From Aristolochia californica (Eukaryota; Streptophyta; Magnoliopsida; Piperales; Aristolochiaceae): a stretch of 64,000 nt of DNA. Positions 47,901 to 56,700 of the stretch are shown piece after piece. Position 1 is the first letter of the stretch. Each line of letters starts with the position of its first letter. The stretch lies in assembly GCA_029961685.1 (NCBI GenBank), contig JARWKL010000009.1:10491758-10555757 (forward strand), read 5' to 3'. A program made the position numbers and the translations under genes. Below the pieces are notes generated by a model, which saw nothing but the letters and a program-made list of their open reading frames with translations, was not told the origin of the DNA and did not search any database.

Positions 47901-50900
47901 AATAGGGTGAGAATTATGGTTAGTGTGTGTTTGGGAGAGGGGGTAGTGCAGTAGGGTGGAGGGGCATTTCATGCGTGTATTGAAAGGAGTGATAGATGGA
48001 AAATTGAAGGGAATTGGGTTTGGTGGTTGAGTGAGGAGCTTGGTTGGTGGGAAGGTGGGCTGAGGAGGGTCAGTGGGGTTGGGTGGCATGGCCAACGAGG
48101 GTCGTCGGTGAGAAGATGAAAAAGGCTATTGCAGTGGTAGATGAGAGAATGAAGGAGGCCTTGAAACTTTATTGTTCATGAATGACTGCATTGAAAGTGA
48201 CATCTTTTCCCCTTGGGTTGCTATAGTAGAGATCGTTACCCGCATAGATGAAATCTGGTCTCTCCAGGAAGAGATCTTTACAAGTTGAGCAAAACATTTA
48301 ACAATTTCTCCGCTTCTAGGGGCTGGAGGTGCAGCTTCTTCTTCATCTTTCACCGTGCTCCTAGTGTTAACCATGGCTGGAAAAGATCCCGAAGAAGGAT
48401 TGCTCTGATACCACTTAATAGAACCCTTGTAGGGAGGCCCTATCTTCTCCAACCAAGTGTAGCGAAAGAGTGTATGATGGAGGCCAAGTGGTTTTGAGGT
48501 AGTTTTCAAGAGGGGGGGGGGGGGGGGGGGGGGGGGGTGTACTGAAGATTGAATTCAAAAACTCCTATCACAGCTGACAGTTTTGTACCTAACGGGGTGA
48601 TAAGACCGGGTTAAAGGACATTACCTAGTTAAAGGGCAGAGGTGGTTGGGTATTATCCAGTGGATAATGCAGGGCGGGAGGTTGCTGGTTTGTTGTCTGA
48701 GCGCATCCACCATCGCCGGAGAGGAGCAACTATCGGAGCCAAGGAAGATGACCCAGATCCAGAAGACATGGGTCTCAACAGTGATTTTGATGAGAGAGAA
48801 ACCCAACCAAGGCTATGCGGGGATGAGAAAGATGTGGGCCATGTCGAGACGAGCCAGCCTGAAAGTGTCGTCGTGGAGCATTACAAATTGACAGAAGCAT
48901 TCGACGATTCAGCGAAAAATGTCCACCTGCCAAAGCTCCTTAGGGAGGCCTAAGATACAGATCCATTGACCGAGAAGCAGTTCCGAATGGAATGGTTCAG
49001 CAATTGATTTTGGAAATGGGTGGGTGAGGCGGGGGCAAGAGGAAGGCAAAGAGCACATTCAGTGTCTGTTCGGTTACAGAAGTGGATCAGCCAACTTCGA
49101 TCATTTATGAAGAAGAAATTGGGTTGGTATGTGATTTGAAGAGTCTCAGATAGCCATGATAGAGCTGGTAGGATGTCCGAAATGGGATGTTGAGTGGCGA
49201 TGATGATGGAATGGGATAGGAGTTTGGTTCCTATGCTGAGATGGTGAGGGTCTAAGTGGATGGAGAAAGGATCAGAGGATTGTGTGGTCAAGACTGTGGT
49301 GGTAGAGGGAAGGTGGTTTTTGGGTGGAGGTGGGGAGCGGAAGCGGGAATTTGGAGGTTTCAAAGGTGGGGAAAAAGGTTTTGGGGGCTTTTCGGGGGTT
49401 TTGCCTTTATTAGTGCTAGTGATTCGAACAATCCAGGCTCGAAATTGGCACCATTCAAAATCCTAATTTGATGCCTCCGGGACATAGACTCTTCCCATGA
49501 TTTGCCTACCGCGGCACAGGATGATCTTGCAATCCTGTTTGCCCTTGTACTTGTAGACAGATAAGAGGAAGATGAGATCTCCGGTCCAGAGCTCCTTCGA
49601 TGTCCTTGTCAGTTCAAATGGTTGGGTGGCAATATCAAATTGGGTGACAAAAGCAGTGCTGGCGTTGAAAGGAATGGAGATGAAGGATTGCTTTTTCAGA
49701 AAAAACAAAAAAGGATTGCTTGTTGTTTGTTGTCAAGAAAAAATGGACCAATTGTTTGGCACGATTAGAAAAGCTCTGGAAAGAGAAAGTGGTATTTTCT
49801 ACCCGAAAGGTGACGATCGGGTTCACTGTTGTGGTGGGGCTTCGAGCTTGTCTTCTGGTTGTCTTGCGCCGGTTTGCCTTTTGCCAACCGCTTTCCTCGT
49901 CTTCACCATGCAAAATAGAATTCCTCCCCAATGACAGGTCTTTGTATTCCTCATCAGGTCTTGGAAGAATCCTTCTAGTTTGTCGCATGGCAGCCAATGA
50001 GGTGTCGCCATCATCAGTGGTCCTTCGGCGATCATCACTTCGTTTCCCTTCTTTAATCAAATCCTTATCCTAAATTGTTTGCATCAAGAATTTTCTCATG
50101 CGCCTTTTCTCTCGCATCAAGAGATTTCTCCTTCGCCGTCTCTCGCGCATCGAGAGATTTCTCCTTCTCCGTGCCGCATGTCACTGAACTCAAGTTGCTC
50201 TTTACTTCAAGCATTAATGAAGATATCACCTAACTAATCTTTAAATCTCACATATGGTGTAGTTATTTTACCATTCATGACAGTTTCTCAAATAAAGTGA
50301 CAATCCACTTCAATGCGTTGTGCTCTATCATGGAAGTCAAGGATTGCTGATTACGAGGATTGACCCTCAATTATCACATGTCATTTTCATGAATTTGGTT
50401 TTCCCAACCACCAATCCCATGACATGGCATGCAATGATCAAATTGCAACGTTCATAGCTAGCAATCTCGTCTTCAAAGAGTGACTATCATTTTATTCGAG
50501 AAGTTGTTATAACTACACCAAATGTGAGACCTAAAGAGCAATTAGGTGATTTCTTCACCAAGGCCTTGAAAAGAATAGTTTGATTTCCTTTGTAACAAGT
50601 AGGCATCTTTTATATATATGCTCCACCTTGTGGGGAAGTCTTGGAGATTCTAGAAAGTAGTTTCTTACATGTATTTCTCTTTTCTTTATGAAACAAGGTC
50701 TATGGGAACAAGGATAGATTAGTTATCGTATGTTTTGTTTTGCTTAATTATAATCGAAGTACAATTGAGTAGAGGTGGACTTTACATAAACTCTTCCCAT
50801 CTCCTCTCAATCCCTCTCTCAAACCCTAATCCTCTTCTCACTTCTTCGTTCTACTCATCTCTTCTCCTCTTCTCCTCTTCTCTTCTCTTCTCTTCTCTTC

Positions 50901-53900
50901 TCTAACCTCTTGTCTCTATGTTCCTTAACTCCTCACTTGAAGAAGACTTAAGATACTACTGAATTCATAATCTGGACGTATTCTTGAGACAATGAACTCA
51001 AACTCATAAAGAATACCAATATGTTAACAAGCCACACACAGCATGTTACATATGACTGATTGTTTAACAGACAACAATAAGGCACATCATGAAGCAAGTT
51101 TTACTTAAACATGTTGGTGCCAAAAAAATTCCACCAGTCAGTAGTTGTACATGTGCTCCACATCAAGCTAGTTGTCTGGCAATGAGAGGAGCTGTTGGGT
51201 CTAGAAGAAGAGTTCCACAATGGTTTGGTTTTGAAAAGATCCCATACTTATTAGTTGGGAAGATGCCTCCTAAGTTCAGATAAACATTTTAAGAGGAACC
51301 AGTCCATCTCTGACAAACACAAAAACAACAAAAATTGATTAACTTGCTAAAAGCAAGTAACTACAAAAGTAAAGAAACATAGTTTCGAGATAAATGTCTA
51401 CCGCTGTTCAATATACCTTTCTGCATGAAATACAGCTAAGCACATTTTGCATGGTTAACATGAAGACACAACAAATGACCAATAGTAGAAACTGAATAAA
51501 TGATCATAAGTGGATTCATAAGTCATAATGTAAGGGCCTAAGTTTTAGCCTCATTCCAAATGTAGTTAAATGTTTGCTGTATTTCCAATAGTAACCATAA
51601 AACTGAAATCCAGTAAGTATGACCTTGCTGTTGTCCTAACAAAATATTGTGAATTTTAAAGTAAAGCAAATAAGGGAAGGGAAGGGAAGGTAGGACGTTG
51701 TTGTTGTGGGAGGGTTGGGTTGTTGTTGGGATTATATGTAAGGAGTATTGTGATCATTTTACCTTCTTTGTATTATACCTCAAAAGTAGGAAAATGTTCT
51801 ACTTCATGTGGTAGTTACGTGGTCCAACTTTAAGTTTTTTGTAACATGTAAATAGGAAGTTATAGCGAGTTTAGTTACATGAGTATTTAAGAGTTAAGAG
51901 GTTGATTTCCAGACATCTAACAAGTGTTGTAGACATCGCAGTCTTCTCTTTCTCAATAATACTCTTACAATGCCTTCTTCTCTTTCTCTATTCTTTCTCT
52001 TATAATTATCTAGTGTGAAGTCTTGGGTTTCAGGTCTCAGTAGGGTATGGAGTGTGTATAGTATGTGTGCAATTGACATTCAAATATAACAACAAGTTAA
52101 ATAATAATAACACACTTTTTTAAAATGGTTCTAAAATTTTATAAAACAAGAAAAGAGAGGTATAAAGGGGCCAAGGACCAGAAGGCTAGCCAAAAAAAGG
52201 GATTACAAATCAGTACATATAGTTAAGCCATGCTAGGAATGGCCCAGGTGGGTGGAATGATCAGCCAAAGAATTGGTTTTGGTAGGGACTTGGTCCCAGG
52301 TGATGTTAAGCAATCCAGATAATTCACAAATTTGAACAAATTCCTAGTCAAATTTTCAGCTGTAGGGGGGAGATCCATCAGCTCAGGCAATGACAGTTTT
52401 TCTGAGGGATCCTTACAATCACGAGGGTGACAGAAGTGTGGAGTAGATTTTTACCCCATGGAGGAGCCCGTGAACCTCAGCAGAACTGGAGTCCAAAATA
52501 GTGAGAGGCTGTAGTAGGCGAGCTCAACTGAATCTGTTATGATCCCAAAAAACACCAAGGAATCCTGAGGGGCCAGGTTGCCCAAGGAAGGGAGGGAGGT
52601 TGTGTGCTCCAAGTGGCAATATGCTTTGGCTTGAAGGTGGAGAGCAAGGCCATGCAGCACCAGTTTTCCCTGATGTAGGGCATTCTTGAAAATTCGGAAG
52701 GAGCTTGGTCCGCCAGAGGACAGCGTGCACTGATTTCTCAATAATACTCTTATTATTGTTATTAAATTATTATATTAAACAGTTACATTAAGATTCAGTG
52801 GTTGTAGTTATAAAAAGAAGGATGCAGTGCCTGTGTTTAGAATTAGGTCCAACTAGGAAATGCAGTAAAGTCATGGCAGTATTTGGAATAAGGCCAAAAT
52901 AAACCCCTCACAAGTTGATATTCATCTTAATACACCATGAAGTTCCAAGAGATAGACATGGTAAGATAACAAATTCACTTAGAACAAATGTTAAAATTAA
53001 AACTCACATTGCACTCCATTTCCGAGGGCAATCTCTTCTGTACTGCACTCTTTTCAGATGCTTTAGTCACAGAGAAAGCACTTCCATGTGGTTGCTGGAT
53101 TGCAGACAAAATAATGAGTTCTTCAAGAAACAGAGTACTTTAAAAAGTTTTGGGTTTTTATGGACACAGGTCTAAATATAACTATATCAAATTTGTGTTC
53201 TGCGGTGCGAGCAAATCAATAAGATATCATTTCTTTGGAATTTTACCAAAAGGAACAGTCCAAAACAAGTTACAAGCTTTTCCTACCAGCAAATATGATG
53301 GGCAGTTGTTACAAAATCATTTTCTTCCAATCAAGTGAACAATTTCTACATTATGTATTGTTAGTCAAGAGTGCAAATTTGAAAGCAACCAGGCCTGTTC
53401 CATTAATTTCTTAACAGAAATTCACACAAATTTCCAGTCAACTTCTACCACTCGTCTAATGTCAATGGACAGATACACAAGGAAAATGGGCCTCATGCAA
53501 TCTGATGGAAGGGCTATAGAGTTGAGGCAGCAATAGCATGAGAATGAGTGCTACTCCAGTCAGGCCACTTTCTTGTTAGTCAGCCTCTTTTTGTTGCTGG
53601 TCAGGCACTTTGATTCTCAGTCCATACCCTGGTGCTCAACATCCACAGGATCAGCCTCCACTCCATCAAGAGAGGTCCAACATTTGAGCTACATCTCCAA
53701 GATTAGAAGGAGGCTCCAAATTGTGGTTGGTGCCATGGCTGTCAGTCCTCACCAAGCCCACTTGCACAAAGAGACTAAATCACCATGCATCAGTTCCAAT
53801 AAAAATAACACATCAGCTTCTTCTTCAGAAACCACCTACCCATGAATGGCGACTAGTATTATTACCCTAGCTTAACTTCTGCTGAACTGATCTAACATTC

Positions 53901-55132
53901 CTCATGAGATCATCAAGTCCACAATAAACCACATCCCATAAGTTTCAGAAAAAAAAAAATGAAATTCTCCTCCCATCATATTTGTAAAATACATGAACCC
54001 GATATGTCATCTTTGTAAAAGACATGAACTTCTGTTTTTAGTAAGAGACCCATCAACACTGGAGATAGGCATAAAAACGCTGAACTGATAGATATGATTG
54101 AATCAATAAAAAAAGAAATGCCTCAGAAGTTTTTATCAGCTCTCAGATTTTAGGCCACCAACTTAGTGTTGAGCATAGACCAAACCCTAAATACTCCCCC
54201 CACCTCCTAAACCCTCCAAGGTTGATTTCAGCAACAAATAGTATTTCGGTATATTTATTTATTTGCCGGAAGCATTTCCATACCCAAATTTCTGTGGATT
54301 ATCCAATGAATCAAGGCTGAGAAAACTTGGGAATATATCTTTATATAAGGTTTTGCCTACGCAAAATGGTCTTTCTTGAAACGTGAGATCAGATGTTTCC
54401 AGTTGTACATTGTTTTGCTCACGATGCCAATACCTTTTTCTGTATATGAGAACAAAAAATTGTTGAGGTTAAGTCCCTGATTACATGTGTAAGAAAGAAT
54501 GATCAAGTATCAAACCTGGAAAGGACAATGCACAAGTGTGCCAAAAAGATCTTCTTTCACATGAGCTGCACTAATGACATAACTTGGATTCTTAAGCCCA
54601 TGAGAGATAAGGTGTTCCTCTGCCTCCTTGGGCAAAAAATATCCTTTGTATACACTAACAGCAGGATCTGCTACCTATTGGAGAAAGAGGGGAAAAAATC
54701 AATAATGAAATACGTGAAAAAGAAAAACAGAAAGAAACTTCTAAGTTATCCACAGGTTTAACAGAACTAACAATCTTAAAAAACGTTCTTTTTCTGAAGA
54801 AAAAGCATTACCGTGCTAACTTGTGCCTGACAATCAGTTAAATTCTTGAAAATGCCAACCACATCCCCCTTTCGGACAACATAGAAAGCATTTCTCTCAT
54901 CTTCCATGGATGGTTTGGGATCTGTCTTTGGCGACCGGCCAGCAGCAAGCTTTCGCTGAGTAGAGTAGCACTGAACAGGAAACCTTGCCAGCATGAGTTC
55001 CAGTTTTATCACTTTAATACCAGTATGCCAAATGCTTCTTTTCCATGATGATCTAGGAAAGCCATAAAAAGGACTCCTCATGATGAAATGATTAGTCTGT
55101 GAAAACTTAGCTGAGGAAGAGACGTACAGCAT
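23793..55132 (-). CDS. Viroplasmin/RNase H domain protein, nine exons, host gene
   Basis: The predicted 365-residue protein is a plant RNase H-family enzyme expected to cut RNA in RNA:DNA hybrids. Exons, in order: 54812-55132, 54516-54674, 53008-53094, 45876-45971, 45636-45728, 45399-45542, 44317-44424, 23912-23963, 23793-23830. All introns are GT-AG and all joins keep the frame. Residues 82-128 form the viroplasmin/hybrid-binding domain (AFYVVRKGDVVGIF, then VSVYKGYFLPKEAEEHL). Residues about 222-355 form RNase H with the catalytic set D229 (EFDGASKGNPG), E269 (NNVAEYRS), D293 (VKGDSKLV) and D343 (NSEADAQANLAV). The start at 55132 is the first ATG after an in-frame TGA (55139-55141). The N-terminal 70 residues are basic and could be an organelle-targeting peptide. 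Domain order resembles Arabidopsis At1g24090 as remembered. Introns 3 and 7 are swollen by transposons. No disabling mutation is seen. Confidence 0.87.
25708..30189 (-). pseudogene. LINE ORF2 (endonuclease, reverse transcriptase, RNase H)
   Basis: Begins MIVVSWNIRGVGSP (30189), the APE-like endonuclease opening, with VILQET further on. The reverse transcriptase follows: RAPGPDGLNGDFF (about 28430), YADD at 27778-27789, YLGLPL (about 27580). Next is zf-RVT (26550-26930, WHLFVPPKVKFWLW). The RNase H domain (about 26180-25770) has the acids in NFDGSSLGNPG, AIELQALL, IEGDSAV and RSANSVVDGF. The frame is broken at several points and by the LTR at 28608-29051. Confidence 0.85.
28608..29051 (-). mobile_element. 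Solo Copia LTR inside the LINE
   Basis: A 444-bp TGTTAGG to TTAACA sequence lies between TTATC (28603-28607) and CTATC (29052-29056), a 5-bp duplication with one mismatch. It matches the ends of the element at 30525-32400 and, inverted, the solo LTR at 3318-3816. Confidence 0.88.
30186..33497 (-). pseudogene. LINE ORF1 (nucleic-acid-binding protein), split by a Copia
   Basis: The first ATG at 33497 begins a frame of 145 codons (MADGLCQSL start, Arg/Ser-rich). It continues in shifted frames to 32406, is interrupted by 30525-32400, and resumes at about 30520 to the stop at 30186-30188. A short tandem Pro/Lys repeat (VASPPKPT) occurs at about 32690-32740. In plant LINEs ORF1 coats the RNA. Stops and shifts prevent a complete product. 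Confidence 0.7.
30525..32400 (-). mobile_element. Internally deleted Copia (Tork/TNT1-like) in LINE ORF1
   Basis: Perfect 5-bp duplication GTAGC at 30520-30524 and 32401-32405. The left end is about 320 bp of LTR. The right end keeps only the last 40-odd bp of an LTR (ending CGCAACTTAACA). On the minus strand it retains part of the reverse transcriptase (LDVMTTFLHGDLEEEIYM near 32030, DLGATKQIIGMRI near 31680) and RNase H (STTGYVYTLGGT near 31240, NRTKHIQVRYHFI near 31040). Gag, protease, integrase and most of the 5' LTR are missing. Confidence 0.87.
34490..34800. repeat. AT-rich degenerate TTCCAGAAAATT-type repeats
   Basis: Many short variants of CCAGAAAATT, CAGGAAATTTTC and related words follow each other. 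Such tracts are common in plant LTR elements. No period is exact. Confidence 0.6.
35240..35360 (+). repeat. Possible tRNA-derived SINE head
   Basis: TTGCTCAATGGCC (35255-35267) resembles a Pol III A box and AGTTTAAATCT (35297-35307) a B box, at suitable spacing. It does not fold as a tRNA by eye and no second copy was found, so the call is weak. Confidence 0.28.
35536..43440 (-). mobile_element. Minus-strand Copia with both LTRs, nested in the 33813-44156 element
   Basis: The left (3') LTR ends at 36232 next to a PPT read as CTTGAGGGGGAG. The right (5') LTR covers about 43100-43440, followed on the minus strand by a TATCAAAGC primer-site remnant. LTRs share the CTTAAGTGAAATTATGGTAAAA region. 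Flanks TTTTT and TCTTT may be a duplication. In order on the minus strand: UBN2 gag (42377-42054), zinc knuckle with the last Cys replaced (about 41840), pre-integrase (41407-41162), integrase core (40926-40693), reverse transcriptase (about 39990-39300) and RNase H (36740-36352). Stops throughout. Confidence 0.85.
36968..39280 (-). mobile_element. Non-autonomous LTR element nested in the Copia
   Basis: A left repeat from 36968 (TGTCAAATTTTTAG) to about 37306 (TTCAACA, next to a GGAGGGGGAG PPT on the minus strand) resembles the first 60 bp of a right repeat at 39112 (TGTTGAATTTCTGG). The latter adjoins ATGATACCA, the complement of the Met primer site. The roughly 1.8 kb between carries no coding domain. 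The Copia reverse transcriptase frame stops at one side and resumes, minus some 25 codons, at the other. Confidence 0.6.
44317..44424 (-). CDS. RNase H gene exon 7
   Basis: Thirty-six codons from MQGLWQTKH to SISHVDR sit between acceptor GAGACAG and donor AGG|GTACAC. This is the RNase H helix region before the last catalytic Asp. The next coding sequence on this strand is 20.4 kb away. Confidence 0.85.
44425..45398 (-). other. Intron 6 of the RNase H gene
   Basis: 974 bp with GT-AG borders. AT-rich; no inserted element recognised. Confidence 0.75.
45399..45971 (-). CDS. RNase H gene exons 4 to 6 (linker and catalytic core)
   Basis: Exon 4 is 45876-45971 (TTCTAG acceptor, AGT|GTAAGT donor, basic linker). 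Exon 5 is 45636-45728 (CCACAG acceptor, GCA|GTATGC donor, first catalytic Asp in EFDGASKGNPG). Exon 6 is 45399-45542 (GTTAAG acceptor, CAG|GTTAGT donor, Glu in NNVAEYRS and Asp in KGDSKLVCMQ). Every exon is a whole number of codons, so each junction is phase 0. Confidence 0.88.
46248..46688 (-). mobile_element. 5'-truncated LINE (RNase H and tail) with 17-bp duplication
   Basis: CAACTTATGATATTTTT occurs at 46231-46247 and 46689-46705. A T-run on the plus strand next to the left copy is the A-tail of a minus-strand LINE. The 441-bp body encodes the LINE RNase H domain: GPAGAGGVFRGHNG, ITAEVSALLFGLQIF, IEGDSKTF and RSANSLADKLAKFG. It is the 3' end only, as usual for truncated LINE copies. Confidence 0.93.
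46788..48511 (-). mobile_element. Gypsy-like LTR retroelement remnant
   Basis: A left LTR of about 46788-47520 adjoins the purine tract read on the minus strand as CTTGAGGACAAGG. Its outer sequence (GGTCCTATCTTCTTCAACCAAGTG) recurs at about 48440, the right LTR, which lies beside GCTCTGATACCAC, the complement of a Met primer site (48403-48415). Just inside, minus-strand MVNTRSTVKDEEE (from 48373) looks like a Gypsy gag start. Pol is absent. The right LTR is cut short at the poly-G run. Confidence 0.62.
48512..48537 (+). repeat. Poly-G run, 26 nt
   Basis: Twenty-six uninterrupted G between CAAGA and TGTACTG, at the boundary between the Gypsy LTR piece and the LINE ORF1 fragment. Confidence 0.9.
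48600..50060 (-). pseudogene. LINE ORF1 fragment with DUF4283-like pattern
   Basis: Minus-strand frames 50060-49635, 49708-49463 and 49363-48950 follow one another and appear to be shifts of one gene (MIKEGKRSDDRRRTTDDGD start). Towards the end the sequence reads LPKELWQVDIFR then IVECFCQFV and DMAHIFLI, which has the spacing of the DUF4283 segment of plant LINE ORF1 proteins. No reverse transcriptase follows. Family assignment is by pattern only. Confidence 0.45.
50190..50610. repeat. Inverted pair of Copia RNase H fragments
   Basis: The left arm (about 50480-50195, minus strand) and right arm (about 50480-50610, plus strand) encode the same C-terminal RNase H region. The minus strand reads VDCHFI and ITTPYVRFKD; the plus strand reads ITTPNVRPKEQLGDFFTKAL. 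The arms are head to head. The right arm is followed by a PPT-like CTTGTGGGGAAG at about 50627. Confidence 0.7.
50637..50930 (+). repeat. Probable Copia 3' LTR with TCTTC-type repeats
   Basis: Follows the PPT-like tract with TCTTGGAGATTCTAGAAAG and contains a CT-rich stretch with tandem TCTTC units (about 50855-50902), as other Copia LTRs here do. The end is approximate. Confidence 0.45.
51968..52733 (-). mobile_element. LINE 3' fragment with 19-bp flanking direct repeat
   Basis: TTTCTCAATAATACTCTTA lies at 51949-51967 and 52734-52752. The right 590 bp (52140-52733) encode a decayed LINE RNase H domain on the minus strand (LGQPGPSGFLGVFWDHNRFS readable). A T-run near 52118-52123 would be its A-tail. 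About 150 bp lie between that tail and the left repeat. Confidence 0.68.
53008..53094 (-). CDS. RNase H gene exon 3 (linker)
   Basis: Twenty-nine codons between acceptor AATCCAG and donor AAT|GTGAGT encode a polar, Ser/Lys-rich linker beginning QPHGSAFSV. The exon was too short for ORF-length filters and was found by splice signals and phase. Confidence 0.75.
53095..54515 (-). other. Intron 2 of the RNase H gene
   Basis: 1421 bp with GT-AG borders. A 90-codon plus-strand frame (53573-53845) is antisense to the gene, has no known domain and is not taken as a gene. Confidence 0.75.
54516..55132 (-). CDS. RNase H gene exons 1 and 2 (N-terminus and viroplasmin domain)
   Basis: Exon 1 (54812-55132, 107 codons) ends at ACG|GTAATG. 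Exon 2 (54516-54674, 53 codons) begins after CAATAG and ends CAG|GTTTGA. The 137-bp intron splits the viroplasmin domain between DCQAQVST and VADPAVSVYKG. Both joins are phase 0. A longer frame that reads through the donor to 54776 ends in intron sequence and is not part of the protein. Confidence 0.87.
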
Positions 55133-56165
55133 GCAGTTTCACACAGGATTTCCACTTGGTCAAATCTCCAGAGAAAAAGGTTCTCTTATTTGGGCCAAAC
55201 TAAAATGACCTAAAAGACCAAACATGTCAGAGAAGCCTGTAATAAATGATTTGTGCTGAAATTAAAGTGAAACAGGAAAGCACATAAAATATTCAAGATA
55301 ACGGCAGAACACTTTGGAGAGACCCTACAATGGACATCTCTTGTGTCAGAAGAACAAAAAGAAGGCCCACCTGCAAATGATGGCCACTGTGTACAAATGT
55401 AAGCTAGGTCTTTCATGCAGCCGATCAGTGATATTTCCGGCTCCATGTATTCCTCACAAGCCCAGCAACGTTTTAGGACACTTTTAGAGAGGGTAGAACT
55501 GATAGTGACCTTTATGAGGCTTTCTTAATTAACAAAAATGCAGCAAGGTGAAAGAAATTCACTCTTCTGATGATTTTACCAAGGTCTATAACATGAATAA
55601 TTTATTTATACACTTGAAGGTGCATTATACTAACCAGAAGTTTATCCACCAGCATTCTTATAAGCAAGCATATTTCTCATGTTAGAGATATTCTTTTATG
55701 ATTTATCCACCATCTAAGTTAGTATAAAACTTAAATCAGTGTCTTTTCATTTCCACGTCAGTACAAGGAATAAATAAATTGAGATAAATAATCTCTTAAA
55801 ACTTTTTTTTTTTTTTAAATGAGATCTCTTAAAAAATTATGGTTCGCTCCTTCATTAGAACTCAAAATATCAACTTAGAACGAACTACAATAGGCAAGAT
55901 AACATTATAGTTCTAAACTCTTACTATACAGGATATTCTCAATCGCTGCCAAATACCTGATACATTGGAGCCAGCAAAATATCCATAAAACGGGCACTGC
56001 AAACTCATAATACCAATTCAATTGGAAAAAGACAACCACCTAACACAGCATTACAAAACATATTCAGGCCAAAGAGATGAATATTAACTACATAGTTGAC
56101 AAGGATAAAGGACAGCCAGTAAGTAGGCCCTGAAATTCAGGTACGAAAGTCATTCAAACTTCAGC
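55133..56165. other. Upstream region of the RNase H gene
   Basis: Expected to hold the minus-strand promoter and 5' untranslated region. A minus-strand open stretch of about 37 codons ending at a good donor (CAG|GTGGGC at about 55370) looks exon-like but is not recognised. A second short one ends near 55957. Confidence 0.3.
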
Positions 56166-56700
56166 AAAAGAAGAATGGAACCCTAAATGCGGGTTTGGCC
56201 TGTTGCTCATGACTATATTAAGCCAAAGTCGAATAGAGTAAGAGCAAGAAAGGAGGAAGAAGATGCTTGCCACGGAAGCACTTTGACAAGACTGAAAGCA
56301 GAAACGAATCAAAGACTCACAATCGGACTACTCGTATATACTTCGTCGTTCCCTTTCGTTATTGGGATTGTCTTACAGTTACGGATAGAGTTCGGAATAG
56401 AAAGACCTCGGAGCCAGTGAAGCCTCACCGCTGGTATGTGGGAATTCAGTAGTGTCTGAACGACCGGCTCCTTGACAAGCTGACTTACTCGCGAAGATGG
56501 TGATCCTTTTAGACGTACTCGAGTAAGTAAGAACCACAGACCACGATTGGGCTAGGGATTATCAACTCCACGATCTATCGTCGCTCGAGTAAATACATCG
56601 TAGCCTTCAATGAACAGGGCCGATTGGCTTTTTACTTGAGAATTTGGAAAATGGATGGAGTCATTCCATGATAAGAGGGAAAAGAGTATAGAATCAAGTC
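56166..56700. other. Possible organellar (mitochondrial) DNA insert
   Basis: The base composition changes here to a balanced, less AT-rich sequence with many CTCGAG, GACTTACTCGCG-like words and no repeats, then returns to AT-rich sequence at about 56700. The style resembles plant mitochondrial intergenic DNA. No mitochondrial gene was identified. Confidence 0.3.

Larger units (their letters stand above)
45972..53007 (-). other. Intron 3 of the RNase H gene, 7.0 kb
   Basis: Donor GTGAGT and acceptor TTTTCTAG. Holds a short LINE (46248-46688), a Gypsy remnant (46788-48511), a LINE ORF1 fragment (48600-50060), inverted Copia pieces (50190-50610) and a second LINE fragment (51968-52733). The gap 50930-51940 has no recognised feature. 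Confidence 0.78.

Noticed and set aside
49256..49471. Two Gly-rich plus-strand frames
   Set aside because: Overlapping shadows of the minus-strand LINE ORF1 fragment; composition alone explains them.
53573..53845. 90-codon plus-strand frame in intron 2
   Set aside because: No known domain, antisense to the gene and low-complexity Ser-rich end.
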